DNA from: Pelovirga terrestris
GTDB taxonomy: Bacteria > Desulfobacterota > Desulfuromonadia > Desulfuromonadales > Geopsychrobacteraceae
Direction of reading: 5' to 3'
Assembly: GCF_014773365.1 (NCBI RefSeq)
Contig: NZ_JACWUN010000007.1
Coordinates: forward strand, 62,001 to 126,000
Length of the DNA: 64,000 bases
The position numbers and the translations under genes are program-made. This document shows positions 43,291-52,547 of this stretch, piece by piece. The notes under the pieces were generated by a model, which did not search any database, had not been told where the DNA came from, and saw only the letters and a list, made by a program, of their open reading frames with translations. Numbering within the stretch: the stretch's first letter is position 1; each line of letters opens with the position of its first letter.

Positions 43291-43872
43291 ATGCTGATAA
43301 CCACCGAAACCACGACGACACAGCAACTCGACAGATCAGCAGAGCCAATCCACATCATCTATGGGAACCATCCAACTCCCTTCGGCCCAGCGCTGATCGC
43401 TTTTACCCCCCGGGGACTCTGCCATCTCGATTTTTTTGATGATGACGGCATCGCCGCCCTGGCGCAACTGCGCAAAAACTGGCCACAGGCAAACCTTTGC
43501 GAAGACCACAGCGCCACCACCACCCTGACGCAACAGGTGTTTGCGCCGCCGTCGCAACATGATTCGCAAACCCTACGCCTGCATCTGCGTGGCACCGACT
43601 TTCAACTGAAGGTCTGGCTCAGGCTGCTGCACATCCCGCCCGGCCAGCTGATCAGCTATCAGGAACTCGCACAGGCAATTGACCAACCGAAAGCAGTGCG
43701 CGCCGTTGGCGGGGCGGTCGGCCGGAATCCGATCTGCTACCTGATTCCCTGCCACCGGGTGGTCCGCAGCGACGGCTCCATCGGTGGTTATCGTAGTGGC
43801 ATTGCCCGCAAGAAGACACTGCTGGTCAGTGAAGCCGCTCATCAGGAACCAGGCACAGACACGCCCACCTGA
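43291..43872 (+). CDS. ogt: Methylated-DNA--protein-cysteine methyltransferase
   Basis: 193 aa from ATG 43291, 9 nt after GGGAG; the longer frame starts with an unsupported TTG. The active-site motif LIPCHRVVRSDGSIGGYRSG contains the acceptor cysteine. The DNA-binding helix-turn-helix part is TDFQLKVWLRLLHIPPGQLISYQELA, followed by the arginine-finger region RAVGGAVGRNPI. It removes alkyl groups from O6-alkylguanine by irreversible transfer to its own cysteine. It stands alone and converges with the DUF3943 gene. Confidence 0.95.
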   Translation: MLITTETTTTQQLDRSAEPIHIIYGNHPTPFGPALIAFTPRGLCHLDFFDDDGIAALAQLRKNWPQANLCEDHSATTTLTQQVFAPPSQHDSQTLRLHLRGTDFQLKVWLRLLHIPPGQLISYQELAQAIDQPKAVRAVGGAVGRNPICYLIPCHRVVRSDGSIGGYRSGIARKKTLLVSEAAHQEPGTDTPT

Positions 43873-43898
43873 CCTTGCTGCATAGCGCCACACAAACA

Positions 43899-44717
43899 TC
43901 AGAAACGGCCGGCCAAGCTCAATCCGAAGGCTGAATGATGGGTCGAAGCAGGTCGTGAGGCACCAACCGTGACCGCCCCGGTGATGACCAGATCGCGACC
44001 GCTCAAGCGATTGACCCAGTCGCCGATTTGATCCACCGGATCGAGAAAAAACAGGGATATGCGGCCCAGCACTGCCGAGCCTAGGACCTGACTGTTATTA
44101 GCCAGAATCCGCTGTTCTGCGTGGTAGGCCCACTCACCACAGAGCCAGCCGCTGATTGGGGTGTAGATCAGATCCTGAATCGAGGGGCGCTCGGCAAAGG
44201 CCTCGATACCATACTCCCAGAAAAAAGTGGACATCAGGGTAGTATAAACAAACGAATCCCGCTGGTTGTACCCCGACTTGCGCGCGACTTGATAGTAAAC
44301 ACCACCAAAGTAGGCGTGGCCAATATAATGAATGGTCCAGTGATCCTTGTCCCAGACCGGTTTCCGCGACACATTATCCCACCATCTATTCGCCAGCTCT
44401 GATCCATCGACATCCTTGTCCCAGCCGGTAATATCTGAAGGCATCGTATAGAGAATGCCCGCAGCAACCAGACCGGAAGCAAACACCAGCCGGGTTTGTG
44501 ACCACAGGCGTTCACTGTCAGCCCCTTCGCTAACAAAGAGGGAAAAGCTCTGACGTGAAGATTTTGTCCGGGCGGCGCCTGCCGATGAATCCAGGTTGTG
44601 ATGATCTGCAGCGTGCAGCCCCATCGTTTCACCTGCCGCAAAAACTGTGGTCAAGGGTCCACCACCTTGAAAAACCAACATCACTATCAGCACCAATCCA
44701 GAAAACCTTATTTTCAA
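43899..44717 (-). CDS. DUF3943-family exported protein
   Basis: 272 aa from a TTG at 44717, 9 nt after AGGAGG. This start exposes a clean signal peptide (MKIRFSGLVLIVMLVF..., cleavage near VFAA, about residue 28). The longest frame would add 13 residues in front. The core DUF3943 pattern is visible: HWTIHYIGHAYFGGVYYQVARKSGY, then FWEYGIEAFAERPSIQDLIYTPISG with several conserved acidic and aromatic residues. The protein ends in phenylalanine, as outer-membrane proteins often do. Function is not known. Monocistronic. Confidence 0.8.
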   Translation of the reverse strand: MKIRFSGLVLIVMLVFQGGGPLTTVFAAGETMGLHAADHHNLDSSAGAARTKSSRQSFSLFVSEGADSERLWSQTRLVFASGLVAAGILYTMPSDITGWDKDVDGSELANRWWDNVSRKPVWDKDHWTIHYIGHAYFGGVYYQVARKSGYNQRDSFVYTTLMSTFFWEYGIEAFAERPSIQDLIYTPISGWLCGEWAYHAEQRILANNSQVLGSAVLGRISLFFLDPVDQIGDWVNRLSGRDLVITGAVTVGASRPASTHHSAFGLSLAGRF

Positions 44718-45164
44718 CCGCAAGCACCTCCTGAAAGAAAAAGAAATTGAGCCCAAACATCATTTTTCACTGAAACTCAAGCGTCCATCAATTATACCTC
44801 GACCGGATATCCACACAATGACGTGATAGCATCAAACCACTTAAAAACCGAGTAACAGCAGCTCAAATATCTGCCGTTTGAGTTCTATCGGTTGACTTCC
44901 CTTTTTACCGACGGCCTCCATCAACCTTCATTAACTTCATCGGTCAGGCAGATGGGCCGACACCACCTGGCTGGGCAGCTTGTCAACACTGCAGGGGGAC
45001 ATGTCAAAAATGATCACGGCCGCAAGCCAGAGATGCCCCTGCCAGTTGATGCCCACAAAATATTAATTAAAACGTGACACCGATCTGATATACTTGGACT
45101 GTTACGTTCTCGCGCAGCACATCGCAAGTTCCAGAACGCCCCTCTGAGATATTGGACTCCTTCT
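44718..45164. other. Intergenic region between DUF3943 gene and cheBR
   Basis: No gene is seen. It holds the leftward leader of the DUF3943 gene, a small inverted repeat CTCAAA...TTTGAG (44862-44882), and a weak candidate sigma-70 promoter for the CheB-CheR gene: TTAAAA (45067-45072), 16 nt, TATACT (45089-45094). No -24/-12 element was found before the CheB-CheR gene. The gene's ATG has only a weak ribosome-binding site. Confidence 0.4.
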
Positions 45165-47795
45165 ATGGAACAGCACCCAACCCCGACAAACAACGCCAGC
45201 GATCAAGCTGACTGCGGCCCCACGGCACCAGCGCGGCCTGAACAGCTAAACTTTCCCATTGTCGGCATCGGCGCTTCTGCCGGCGGGCTGGAGGCACTGG
45301 AGCAGTTTCTGCGCCATGTGCCGGCAGACAGCGGCCTGGCCTTTGTCGTCATTCAGCACCTCGACCCGACCCACAAAGCCATGCTGACCGAGTTACTGCA
45401 ACGCACCACCGGCATGAAAACCTTCCAGGTCAAAGATCGCATGCCGGTCAAGCCAAACTGTGTCTATGTGATCCCTCCTAACAAAGACATGTCCATTCTC
45501 CATGGGGCACTGCACCTTTTTGCGCCGACAACGCCCCGAGGTCTGCGCTTACCCATTGATTATTTTTTTCGTTCCCTGGCCGAGGATCGGCAGGAACAAA
45601 GTATTGGTGTCATTCTCTCCGGCATGGGTTCAGACGGCACCCTGGGGTTACAGGCCATCAAGGAAAAAGCCGGGATAACGCTGGTGCAGGAGCCGTCTTC
45701 CGCCAAGTTTGACAGCATGCCCCGCAGTGCCATTGCCGCCGGTCTGGGCGACATTGTCGCTATCCCTGAGGCGTTGCCCGGAAAGATTATTGATTATCTG
45801 CGCCACGCTCGCTCTTTTGTCAGCTCGGAGCCAGTGCTGGAAGAAAAGGATCGCAGCGCCCTGGAGAAAATCATCATTTTATTACGGGGCAAAACCGGCC
45901 AGGACTTCTCATTGTACAAAAAAAATACCGTGCGCCGCCGTATCGAACGGCGCATGAGTCTGCATCAGTTGAGTAAAATCGCCGATTACGTCCGCTATTT
46001 GCAGCACAATCCCCAGGAGGTGGAACTGCTCTTCAAGGAGTTGCTGATCGGCGTGACCAATTTCTTCCGCGATGCGGACGCCTGGGAGCTATTGCGCAGC
46101 GAAGTGATTCCTCAACTCCTTGAAAAACGCCTGAACGGGGGGTTGCGCGCCTGGTCAGTAGGATGTTCCAGCGGCGAGGAAGCCTACTCCCTGGCCATGG
46201 TTTGCCGGGAAGCCATGGATGCTGTCAAACCCAAGGCCGACATCAAGGTGCAGATTTTCGCCACTGATCTTGACCAGGACGCCATCGACAAAGCCCGCCA
46301 GGGATGGTATCAGGAGAATATCATTGCCGATGTTTCCGCTGAGCGTTTGCGCCGGTTTTTTATCAAGGAAAAGAGCGGTTACCGCGTCGGCAAGGAGATT
46401 CGCGAGATGGTGACCTTTGCCACCCAGAACGTCATCATGGATCCCCCGTTTACCAAGCTCGATATTCTGGTGTGCCGTAATCTGCTCATCTATCTGCTGC
46501 CGGAGTTGCAGAAAAAACTTTTGCCCCTTTTTCACTACAGCCTTAAGCCCGATGGCATCCTTTTTCTGGGCAACGCCGAAACCCACAGTGCCGCTGCTGA
46601 ACTGTTTGCCTCCATCAATTCCAAGCTGCGGCTTTTTCGCCGACGTGAGTCGGTTTTGCCGACGGTTCCGATCGACTTTCCTGCTTCCTTCGCCCCCAGA
46701 GCGGAGGGCACCAAGGAGCCAAGTTACGTGAAAACAACAGCCAACCTCCAATCCCTGGCAGACACACTCCTGCTGCAGCATTTTTCTCCGCCGGCGGTGC
46801 TGGTCAACGCCGAGGGTGATATTCTCTATATCAACGGGCGAACCGGTAAGTACCTGGAACCGGCAGCGGGCAAGGCCAACTGGAACATCTTCGCCATGGC
46901 GCGCCAGGGCCTCAATGTTGATCTGGGAGTCGCCTTTCACAAGGTGCTCCGGCAACAGGAATCACTCACCCTCAAAGGACTGACTGTCGCGACCGACAGT
47001 GGTGTCCAGGCTCTTGACGTTACCCTCAAGGTCATCGAGGAACCGGAAGCGTTGCGCGGCATGGTGCTGATTATTTTTTACGATAGAGCAGAAACCCCAC
47101 TGCAAAAACCAGGCGGTCGTGTCGGAGGCTCTGCGGCGGCCAAAATCCGCATCACCGAACTTGAACAGAATGTTGAGAAATTACGCGAAGAGCTGCATAC
47201 CACCCGCGAGGAAATGCAGTCTTCGCAGGAAGAACTCAAGTCAACCAATGAGGAGTTGCAATCGGCCAACGAGGAGCTGCAGTCGACCAACGAGGAGCTG
47301 ACCACATCCAAGGAAGAAATGCAGTCCCTCAACGAAGAGCTGCAAACGGTCAACGCTGAACAGCTGTCCAAAATGGACGAGCTGACCCGGACCGAAGATG
47401 ATCTGCGCAACCTGCTCAACAGCACAGAGATCATCACCGTGTTTCTCGATAATGCCCTTAATGTGCGCCGTTTTACCGAAGGCGCGCAAAAGATCTTCAA
47501 ACTGATTCCGATCGACGTGGGCCGCCCCCTCTCCGATATCACCAGCGATCTGCTCTACCCCGAGATGGCCAACGATATCAGTAATGTCCTGCGCACCCTG
47601 ATTTTTTCCGAAAAGGAAATAACGACCACCGACGGGCGCTGGTTTTCGGTGCGCATCATGCCTTATCGCACTATCAACGATGTCATCGGCGGGGTGGTCA
47701 TCACCTTTGCCAATATCACCGAAGCCAAGACCCTTGAACACAGAATGCACAAGCAAATCGTCGAGCTCAACCAGCAACTCCAAGCAGGAGACTGA
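45165..47795 (+). CDS. CheB-CheR fusion protein with coiled coil and PAS domain
   Basis: 876 aa. Residues 30-220: CheB methylesterase with catalytic S38 (GIGASAGG), H65 and D157 (SGMGSDGT), but no receiver domain. About 235-490: CheR methyltransferase ([45 protein letters not shown]-like). A PAS-like part lies at about 520-640. A regular coiled coil ([17 protein letters not shown] type heptads, about 665-745) joins a last PAS domain (about 745-865). Such hybrids usually act in signalling rather than classical chemotaxis. The next gene, a sigma-54 activator, begins 2 nt after its stop. Confidence 0.93.
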   Translation: MEQHPTPTNNASDQADCGPTAPARPEQLNFPIVGIGASAGGLEALEQFLRHVPADSGLAFVVIQHLDPTHKAMLTELLQRTTGMKTFQVKDRMPVKPNCVYVIPPNKDMSILHGALHLFAPTTPRGLRLPIDYFFRSLAEDRQEQSIGVILSGMGSDGTLGLQAIKEKAGITLVQEPSSAKFDSMPRSAIAAGLGDIVAIPEALPGKIIDYLRHARSFVSSEPVLEEKDRSALEKIIILLRGKTGQDFSLYKKNTVRRRIERRMSLHQLSKIADYVRYLQHNPQEVELLFKELLIGVTNFFRDADAWELLRSEVIPQLLEKRLNGGLRAWSVGCSSGEEAYSLAMVCREAMDAVKPKADIKVQIFATDLDQDAIDKARQGWYQENIIADVSAERLRRFFIKEKSGYRVGKEIREMVTFATQNVIMDPPFTKLDILVCRNLLIYLLPELQKKLLPLFHYSLKPDGILFLGNAETHSAAAELFASINSKLRLFRRRESVLPTVPIDFPASFAPRAEGTKEPSYVKTTANLQSLADTLLLQHFSPPAVLVNAEGDILYINGRTGKYLEPAAGKANWNIFAMARQGLNVDLGVAFHKVLRQQESLTLKGLTVATDSGVQALDVTLKVIEEPEALRGMVLIIFYDRAETPLQKPGGRVGGSAAAKIRITELEQNVEKLREELHTTREEMQSSQEELKSTNEELQSANEELQSTNEELTTSKEEMQSLNEELQTVNAEQLSKMDELTRTEDDLRNLLNSTEIITVFLDNALNVRRFTEGAQKIFKLIPIDVGRPLSDITSDLLYPEMANDISNVLRTLIFSEKEITTTDGRWFSVRIMPYRTINDVIGGVVITFANITEAKTLEHRMHKQIVELNQQLQAGD

Positions 47796-47797
47796 TT

Positions 47798-49519
47798 TTG
47801 ACAAAAGACATAAAACAAAAAACCTCAGCGGAAATTGAACGGCTGCGGCAGCAGGCAGAGGAGCAACTGCGGACAAAAGGCTCAGCAAAGCCGTCCCCCA
47901 TGAACCTGGCCAAGGCGCAGCGACTGCTCCATGAGCTCGAAGTGCATCAGATTGAGCTGGAAATGCAGAATGCTGAATTGCTCAGCACCCGTGAAGAACT
48001 CGAAATCACGCATACAAAATACGCTGAGCTTTTCGACTTTGCTCCTCTTGGTTACTTCATCCTCGATCAGCACGGGCGTATTCAGCAAACCAATCTGACC
48101 GGTGCACAACTACTGGGCACAGAGCGCAGTCGGCTCGCCGAACAACCCTTCTGCCGCTTCATTGAAGACTCTGACGGCAGGATCTTTTTCCCTCGCTTTC
48201 TTAAAATGACCCTGCAGGGCCGGGGGATTCAATGCTGTGAACTTAACCTCAAGCAAACTGACGGCACCCTCTTCCACGGTATACTGCAGAGCTCCGCAGT
48301 AAAAACCAGCGAAAGCCTGGGCGATCTGATCCTGCTGTCGCTTATCGACAACACGGACAATCGAACATTGCGCCTCAAACTACAGAAATCACGGGTCGTA
48401 CTGGAGGAGACGGTACTCAAGCGCACGGCCGAACTGACCGAGATCAACGCCCGGCTGCTGCATGAAATTGAAGAGCATCAACTGGCTCAAAAGGAGCTCA
48501 CCGAAGCCTTATCGCGGATCCAGCAGTTATCCGAGCGCTTGCAGCTGGAAAACATCCATTTACAGCAGGAAGTGTCCCGCAAGTACGCCTTTGGCGAGAT
48601 TATCGGGCAAAGCCGCGCCATGTCCGAGGTTTTTTCCCAGGTCGAACAGGTAGCTCCGCAGAATGCAACCGTGCTTCTGCTGGGCGAGACCGGAACGGGC
48701 AAGGGGCTGATCGCTCACGCTATTCACCAACGCAGTGCGCGCAAACTGCGCCCAATGATCACCGTCAACTGTGCGGCGTTGCCGGGCAACCTGATCGAAA
48801 GTGAACTGTTCGGACGGGAAAAAGGGGCGTTCACCGGCGCCCATGTTCAGCAGATGGGACGTTTCGAGCTGGCCGACGGCGGCACTATCTTTCTTGACGA
48901 AATCGGCGAAATGCCGCTGGAACTCCAGGTCAAGCTGTTACGGGTTATTCAGGACGGCGAATTTGAACGACTCGGCAGCCCGCGCACCACCAAGGTCAAC
49001 GTGCGCGTCATTGCCGCCAGCAACCGCAACCTCAAAACAGAAATTTCCGCCGGTCGGTTCCGCGAGGATTTATTCTACCGACTCAACGTTTTTCCCATCA
49101 ACATTCCTCCTTTACATCAACGCAGCAACGACATCCCACTGTTGGTGGAGTATTTTGTCGGCAAATACAACAAAAAGATCGGTAAGAATATCGATACGGT
49201 AACCAAGGACACCTTGAATATCCTGCAGGCCTACCATTGGCCGGGCAACGTGCGCGAGCTGGAAAATGTCATCGAACGGGCGATCATCACCAGTCAGGGG
49301 ACCGTCCTCCAGATCCTGGATCGCTTCGACACCCCCCAGGAGATGAGGAGCGAGCAGGCAACCAAGGCCCTCGCCGATCTCGAATACGACCACATTTTGC
49401 ATGTGCTGAAAAAAACCAGATGGCGTATCGAAGGGGAAAATGGGGCCGCTCTTCAGCTTGGTATCAACCCCAGCACCCTACGCGCCCGCATGCGTAAGTT
49501 CGGACTGCGCCGCCCATAG
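47798..49519 (+). CDS. Sigma-54-dependent transcriptional activator with PAS input, no receiver domain
   Basis: 573 aa from a TTG start after GGAGACTGAT, 2 nt after the CheB-CheR stop. Order: coiled coil (about 5-70), PAS (about 75-185), second coiled coil (about 190-265), AAA+ domain (about 270-500) with Walker A GETGTGKG, the sigma-54 contact loop GAFTGA, Walker [12 protein letters not shown] and arginine fingers ([14 protein letters not shown]). The C-terminus (about 530-573) is a Fis-type helix-turn-helix ([19 protein letters not shown]). It should activate sigma-54 promoters, probably those seen downstream. Signals likely enter through the PAS domain or the CheB-CheR partner. Confidence 0.95.
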   Translation: MTKDIKQKTSAEIERLRQQAEEQLRTKGSAKPSPMNLAKAQRLLHELEVHQIELEMQNAELLSTREELEITHTKYAELFDFAPLGYFILDQHGRIQQTNLTGAQLLGTERSRLAEQPFCRFIEDSDGRIFFPRFLKMTLQGRGIQCCELNLKQTDGTLFHGILQSSAVKTSESLGDLILLSLIDNTDNRTLRLKLQKSRVVLEETVLKRTAELTEINARLLHEIEEHQLAQKELTEALSRIQQLSERLQLENIHLQQEVSRKYAFGEIIGQSRAMSEVFSQVEQVAPQNATVLLLGETGTGKGLIAHAIHQRSARKLRPMITVNCAALPGNLIESELFGREKGAFTGAHVQQMGRFELADGGTIFLDEIGEMPLELQVKLLRVIQDGEFERLGSPRTTKVNVRVIAASNRNLKTEISAGRFREDLFYRLNVFPINIPPLHQRSNDIPLLVEYFVGKYNKKIGKNIDTVTKDTLNILQAYHWPGNVRELENVIERAIITSQGTVLQILDRFDTPQEMRSEQATKALADLEYDHILHVLKKTRWRIEGENGAALQLGINPSTLRARMRKFGLRRP

Positions 49520-49974
49520 CAACCAGATCGACTATCCACTTATTGCGGTACCGATTAAGATTTCAAGCTGGACAGGTATTGTGAGTTGCTATTCTTTGAT
49601 GCTTTCGCAAAAAGCAGCAATTGAGCTGGATAAGCAAAATGGCAGCCACGCAGCAGTTGGTGAGTTTTTGCGACGCCATCATTCTTTCCATCCCCTGCGC
49701 TTCGATGGATCCGCACAATGCTGGTGACCTGCATTAATAATGCATCTTGATTGTTCTGACAAATCTCACGTCATATTCGCGCGGCAGTCCCTGGTCAATC
49801 ACAGGACCCGGAAGAAGGAAGATCGGCTGGCGGGGCCTGGCGGCTGTCACCTTTGACGGTTTTGTCACATGTGACGAACAATCGATGCGGATTCTCACCT
49901 GGCATTTCAACGAGATTTTTTCGGAATTCAATCATATCAGCATGTTGAACAATAGCAGCCGGCCATTATCTGCT

Positions 49975-49990
49975 TGGCGCGTTTGTTGCC
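49975..49990 (+). promoter_or_regulatory. Sigma-54 (-24/-12) promoter, orphan
   Basis: TGGCGCGTTTGTTGCC: GG at 49976-49977 and GC at 49988-49989, exactly 10 nt apart, in a TGGC-N8-TTGC context. The predicted start of transcription is near 50001. The next gene is 380 nt away and a terminator-like hairpin lies at 50066-50086, so it may drive a short RNA of about 85 nt. Confidence 0.55.
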
Positions 49991-50065
49991 ATATACCTAA
50001 TACACCATACCTGTACTGCTAGTCAGTTTTCGTCGGAAAACGATCTTTTTCAACCCTGGCACATT

Positions 50066-50086
50066 CATCTGCGGATGTTTTTTTTT
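50066..50086 (+). terminator. Weak terminator-like hairpin with T9 run
   Basis: CATC (50066-50069), loop TGCG, GATG (50074-50077), then nine T. The stem is short, so the assignment is tentative. It lies about 75 nt after the orphan sigma-54 promoter. Confidence 0.4.
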
Positions 50087-50369
50087 GCAACGTTATATCT
50101 GTTGTCTGAGTTCAGGACGTTGATCATCTTGCCACAATGAACATTGCCCGTTTTCCCATCAAAACCTTCACGGCAAGCCTTTCGTTCCTCCAGCGGAGCG
50201 CCGGCGATGTGCAGTAACTTTGACCATAGGAACTAGATTAAGAAAGGAGGTAATAGTTGCTCATCCCGGGTAACTACTTAGCTTGAAGCGAGAATACTAG
50301 AAGGATCAACAGAAAAATCCGAATAAACAGGATTTTTCGGACGATAACCCTAATAACAGGAGGTATTAA

Positions 50370-50906
50370 ATGTCACGTTTACTTTTCATTTTCATGGTTT
50401 TTGGTTTACTTCTTCTGCCCTTTACCACCTTAGCCCAACAGAGCCGGGATTTCTCCCCATATAAGATGGGATCTCAAGAATTGACCCTGAGCGGATCCGG
50501 GGTGAGTGACAACGAATTTGATAAAACAAATTTAAGTCTTGATATCGGGTATGGCTATTTTTTCAATCAAAACTGGCAAGGGTTCATCCGTCAATCCCTG
50601 AACATTGTCGATCAACCCGGGGATAACGCATACAACGCTGCTACCAGAACGGGCGTTGATTACAACTTCAATATGGGCAACCTGCGCCCTTTCCTAGGTG
50701 CAACCATTGGTTACATTTACGGTGACGGCGTCAAAGACTCTTTCATCGCCGGTCCTGAAGGTGGCCTGAAGGCCTTTTTGAGCGAGTCCACTTTCCTGAT
50801 TGTCGCCGTTGGTTATGACTTCATCTTCGAAGATGCCGATGAGGCCAATGACACATTTGATGAGGGTGTTTTCAATTACCGCCTCGGCCTTGGCTATCGG
50901 TTTTAA
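50370..50906 (+). CDS. Outer-membrane beta-barrel protein
   Basis: 178 aa; ATG after AGGAGGTATTAA. Signal peptide about residues 1-22 (cleavage after LAQ-type site). The mature part has alternating hydrophobic strands (LSLDIGYGYFFNQNWQGFIRQSL, TRTGVDYNFNMGNLRPFLGATIGYIYG, TFLIVAVGYDFIF) and ends NYRLGLGYRF with the terminal phenylalanine needed for barrel assembly. Predicted to be a small eight-stranded barrel. No specific family was recognised. It is followed by a 14-bp perfect inverted repeat. Confidence 0.82.
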   Translation: MSRLLFIFMVFGLLLLPFTTLAQQSRDFSPYKMGSQELTLSGSGVSDNEFDKTNLSLDIGYGYFFNQNWQGFIRQSLNIVDQPGDNAYNAATRTGVDYNFNMGNLRPFLGATIGYIYGDGVKDSFIAGPEGGLKAFLSESTFLIVAVGYDFIFEDADEANDTFDEGVFNYRLGLGYRF

Positions 50907-50920
50907 TCCAACAACTTGAA

Positions 50921-50957
50921 AAATCTGCGAGGCGCATTTCCACCGCCTCGCAGATTT
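50921..50957 (+). terminator. Perfect 14-bp inverted repeat after the barrel gene
   Basis: AAATCTGCGAGGCG (50921-50934) pairs with CGCCTCGCAGATTT (50944-50957), loop 9 nt. The stem is very stable but followed by only a short T-run (ATTTC), so it may stabilise the upstream mRNA or act as a bidirectional terminator. It lies 14 nt after the stop. Confidence 0.6.
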
Positions 50958-50972
50958 CACCACAGGCTTCCG

Positions 50973-51191
50973 ATGCCAGGAAAAACCACGAAAAAGGGAC
51001 AAGACTGCTACGCTAAAGTACGCAGCTACGTCCTCAACAATCAGCCTACACTGATATTCATCACTCTGGGCATTGGGCTTGGAGTGGGACTGCTGCTGGG
51101 GGCAAATTCTCAGCAAGATTCACCCGCCAGTCGCATTGTGCAAACGATTGTTAGCACGGTATCCCATAGTGCAACAGGATTTTTCCGTTGA
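50973..51191 (+). CDS. Small DUF883/ElaB-like membrane protein
   Basis: 72 aa from ATG 50973; an upstream TTG in the same frame lies inside the terminator hairpin. A basic soluble N-terminus (PGKTTKKGQDCYAKVRSY) is followed by NNQPTL and one membrane segment rich in glycine (IFITLGIGLGVGLLLGA), then a short tail ending FFR. The C-terminal half closely resembles that of the protein at 54926-55240, and the plan (helix, N-x-P, glycine-rich anchor) fits DUF883/ElaB/YqjD proteins, which are C-tail-anchored inner-membrane proteins linked to stationary phase. The ribosome-binding site is poor. Confidence 0.65.
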   Translation: MPGKTTKKGQDCYAKVRSYVLNNQPTLIFITLGIGLGVGLLLGANSQQDSPASRIVQTIVSTVSHSATGFFR

Positions 51192-51380
51192 TGCCAATGG
51201 ACACACAAAAAAAGCGGCCCCGATCAGCGGTCAATGATTCAATCCGGATTCTATCACATACGGCGGACCCGTCAGATACGACAGATCCAAGGTGTGGATT
51301 AAATCTGTTTGGCTGGTCACCCTCTCTTAAATTAATTACGTTATCAGCACGTTGCAGACCACGAAAGGGGATTCTACGAC

Positions 51381-51396
51381 TGGCATGCGTATTGCC
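51381..51396 (+). promoter_or_regulatory. Sigma-54 (-24/-12) promoter of the PEP-CTERM gene
   Basis: TGGCATGCGTATTGCC: GG 51382-51383 and GC 51394-51395 with the exact 10-nt spacing and TTGC at -12. The predicted start is near 51407, leaving a leader of about 58 nt before the PEP-CTERM start codon at 51465. An activator of the right class is encoded 2 kb upstream. Confidence 0.8.
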
Positions 51397-51464
51397 TTTA
51401 AGAAGGTCACAAATCAATCAAATGTGTTGATTGATGACTCTCACATAGCTGGATGGAGGAAAAA

Positions 51465-52046
51465 ATGAAAAAACTGGTTCCCAAGATGTCGGCATTTTTG
51501 ATGATGGCTACTTTCGGTATGTTTTTATTTGCCACAATAGTCAGTGCAGCCCCCATTGTTGGAGAAATTCAATTTGAAGGCTCATCACAACTAACGGATG
51601 GGGCCTATAACCCTGCCCAAACTTTTGCATCCGCAGAAGGATTAAAATTTGATGATGTAACAGTAAAGTTTTCCATTGGTGATTTTGCCGGCAATAATAG
51701 CGCAACGGCAACATACGAGGATTTTATCTTTGATTCTTTTGCTGGTCCCATAACCCCCTTGTGGTCTGTAGGAAAATTCAGCTTCAACCTGGAAACCCTT
51801 GAAATTGTTACACATACTACTGACTTCTTAGGATTAAAAGGATTGGGGATGTTGTCGGCAGATGGTTTTGACGATACAAAAGGCGCCTGGATTCTGTCAT
51901 TACAAACAGTTTCCGGTTTAACAGGAATTACTTTTTCTGCCGCCTCTGCTGCTCCCGTTGCTGTTCCTGAGCCCGGCACTCTGCTCCTCCTCGGGTCGGG
52001 TATGGCCGGCTTGGCCCTGGCCCGTCGCCGCAGCGCGGGCAAGTAA
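51465..52046 (+). CDS. PEP-CTERM sorting-domain protein
   Basis: 193 aa from ATG 51465, preceded by GGAGG; an ATG four codons earlier overlaps that site. Signal peptide about residues 1-28 (cleavage near VSAAP). The mature part is a beta-rich, low-cysteine domain of about 130 residues with no family I recognise. The C-terminus is a textbook PEP-CTERM signal: VPEPGTLLLLGSGMAGLAL then ARRRSAGK. Such proteins are processed by exosortase and usually reach the cell surface or exopolysaccharide. No exosortase is in this window. A sigma-54 promoter lies 70 nt upstream, as reported for other PEP-CTERM genes. Confidence 0.92.
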   Translation: MKKLVPKMSAFLMMATFGMFLFATIVSAAPIVGEIQFEGSSQLTDGAYNPAQTFASAEGLKFDDVTVKFSIGDFAGNNSATATYEDFIFDSFAGPITPLWSVGKFSFNLETLEIVTHTTDFLGLKGLGMLSADGFDDTKGAWILSLQTVSGLTGITFSAASAAPVAVPEPGTLLLLGSGMAGLALARRRSAGK

Positions 52047-52063
52047 CACAAAAGAATACTATC

Positions 52064-52210
52064 ATTATCTGTTCAGCACCGGATCGGGGTTCCCATGGCA
52101 AGGGACGCTTTTCGTCATCCCTGACCGCTTGTTGTCGCCGTTCATGGCGACCACCACCCGGACCACAGAAATCCCGACCCGGCGCAAGGACAGTGGTGAA
52201 TAGGTACTAT
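52064..52210. repeat. Dispersed repeat, long copy D
   Basis: About 147 bp and the reverse complement of copy C over most of its length. It shares the terminal ATTATCTGTTCAGCACCGGATC, the core TGACCGCTTGTTGTCGCC, GGACGCTTTTCGTCA and the end CGCAAGGACAGTGGTGAATA. Differences are scattered substitutions and a diverged block around 52150-52175. It lies just after the PEP-CTERM gene. Confidence 0.85.
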
Positions 52211-52219
52211 TATCAAATT

Positions 52220-52255
52220 AAAAGGCCTGGCATCTTCATTGGTGTCGGGCCTTTT
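52220..52255 (+). terminator. Rho-independent terminator after the PEP-CTERM gene and repeat D
   Basis: AAAAGGCC (52220-52227) pairs with GGCCTTTT (52248-52255), extended inside by partly complementary TGGCAT/GTGTCG. The T-run is short (TTTT). The A-rich and T-rich flanks make it potentially bidirectional. It separates the PEP-CTERM unit from the CsbD unit. Confidence 0.7.
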
Positions 52256-52471
52256 AAATGTTCGCCTAAAAGCCTGTCGGACTAACCTTGCGTCCCCTTA
52301 GCAGCCCAAGCATAAATCTCTTCAATGAGTGGCAACCCGTGCCATCATATTTGGCGGTTATGTCAAATTCGATGGATGCTGCTGACGGAACGACCCCTCC
52401 CCTTCCTAGCTGAATTTTATTTTTCATAGTTAAATCAAGATATTGCCCGTTTCCTGCTCGAGGGTTTCCGA

Positions 52472-52487
52472 CGGCATGGTTGTTGCG
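52472..52487 (+). promoter_or_regulatory. Sigma-54 (-24/-12) promoter of the csbD-BON unit
   Basis: CGGCATGGTTGTTGCG: GG 52473-52474, GC 52485-52486, 10-nt spacing, TTGC at -12. The predicted start is near 52498, about 50 nt before the CsbD start codon. The -24 block (GGCATG) is shared with the PEP-CTERM promoter. Confidence 0.75.
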
Positions 52488-52547
52488 CTACTACCTCATA
52501 GCAGGCTGTCTGCGTAAACAACCAACCATGGTGAAAAGGAAACGACG

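Larger units (their letters stand above)
49520..50369. other. 850-nt region without a convincing protein gene
   Basis: Short open frames on both strands at 49734-50022 have no family resemblance and no good ribosome-binding sites, so none is called. What can be supported is a sigma-54 promoter (49975-49990), a hairpin with a T-run (50066-50086), an inverted repeat GAAAAATCC...GGATTTTTC (about 50311-50338), and the leader of the outer-membrane protein gene. An AGAAAGGAGG element at about 50243 has no start codon after it. Confidence 0.5.

Noticed and set aside
47205-47365. Repetitive DNA resembling a tandem-repeat or CRISPR-like array
   Set aside because: It is the heptad coding sequence of the CheB-CheR coiled coil (repeated NEELQS-type codons), in frame and without spacers.
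49734-50022. Two opposed short frames of 65 and 91 codons
   Set aside because: They overlap each other, have no ribosome-binding site, no family motif and odd composition, so I leave the region as non-coding.
50056-50073. TGGCACATTCATCTGC as a sigma-54 promoter before the barrel gene
   Set aside because: The GG-to-GC spacing is 11 nt instead of 10, which sigma-54 promoters do not normally tolerate. It overlaps the hairpin at 50066.
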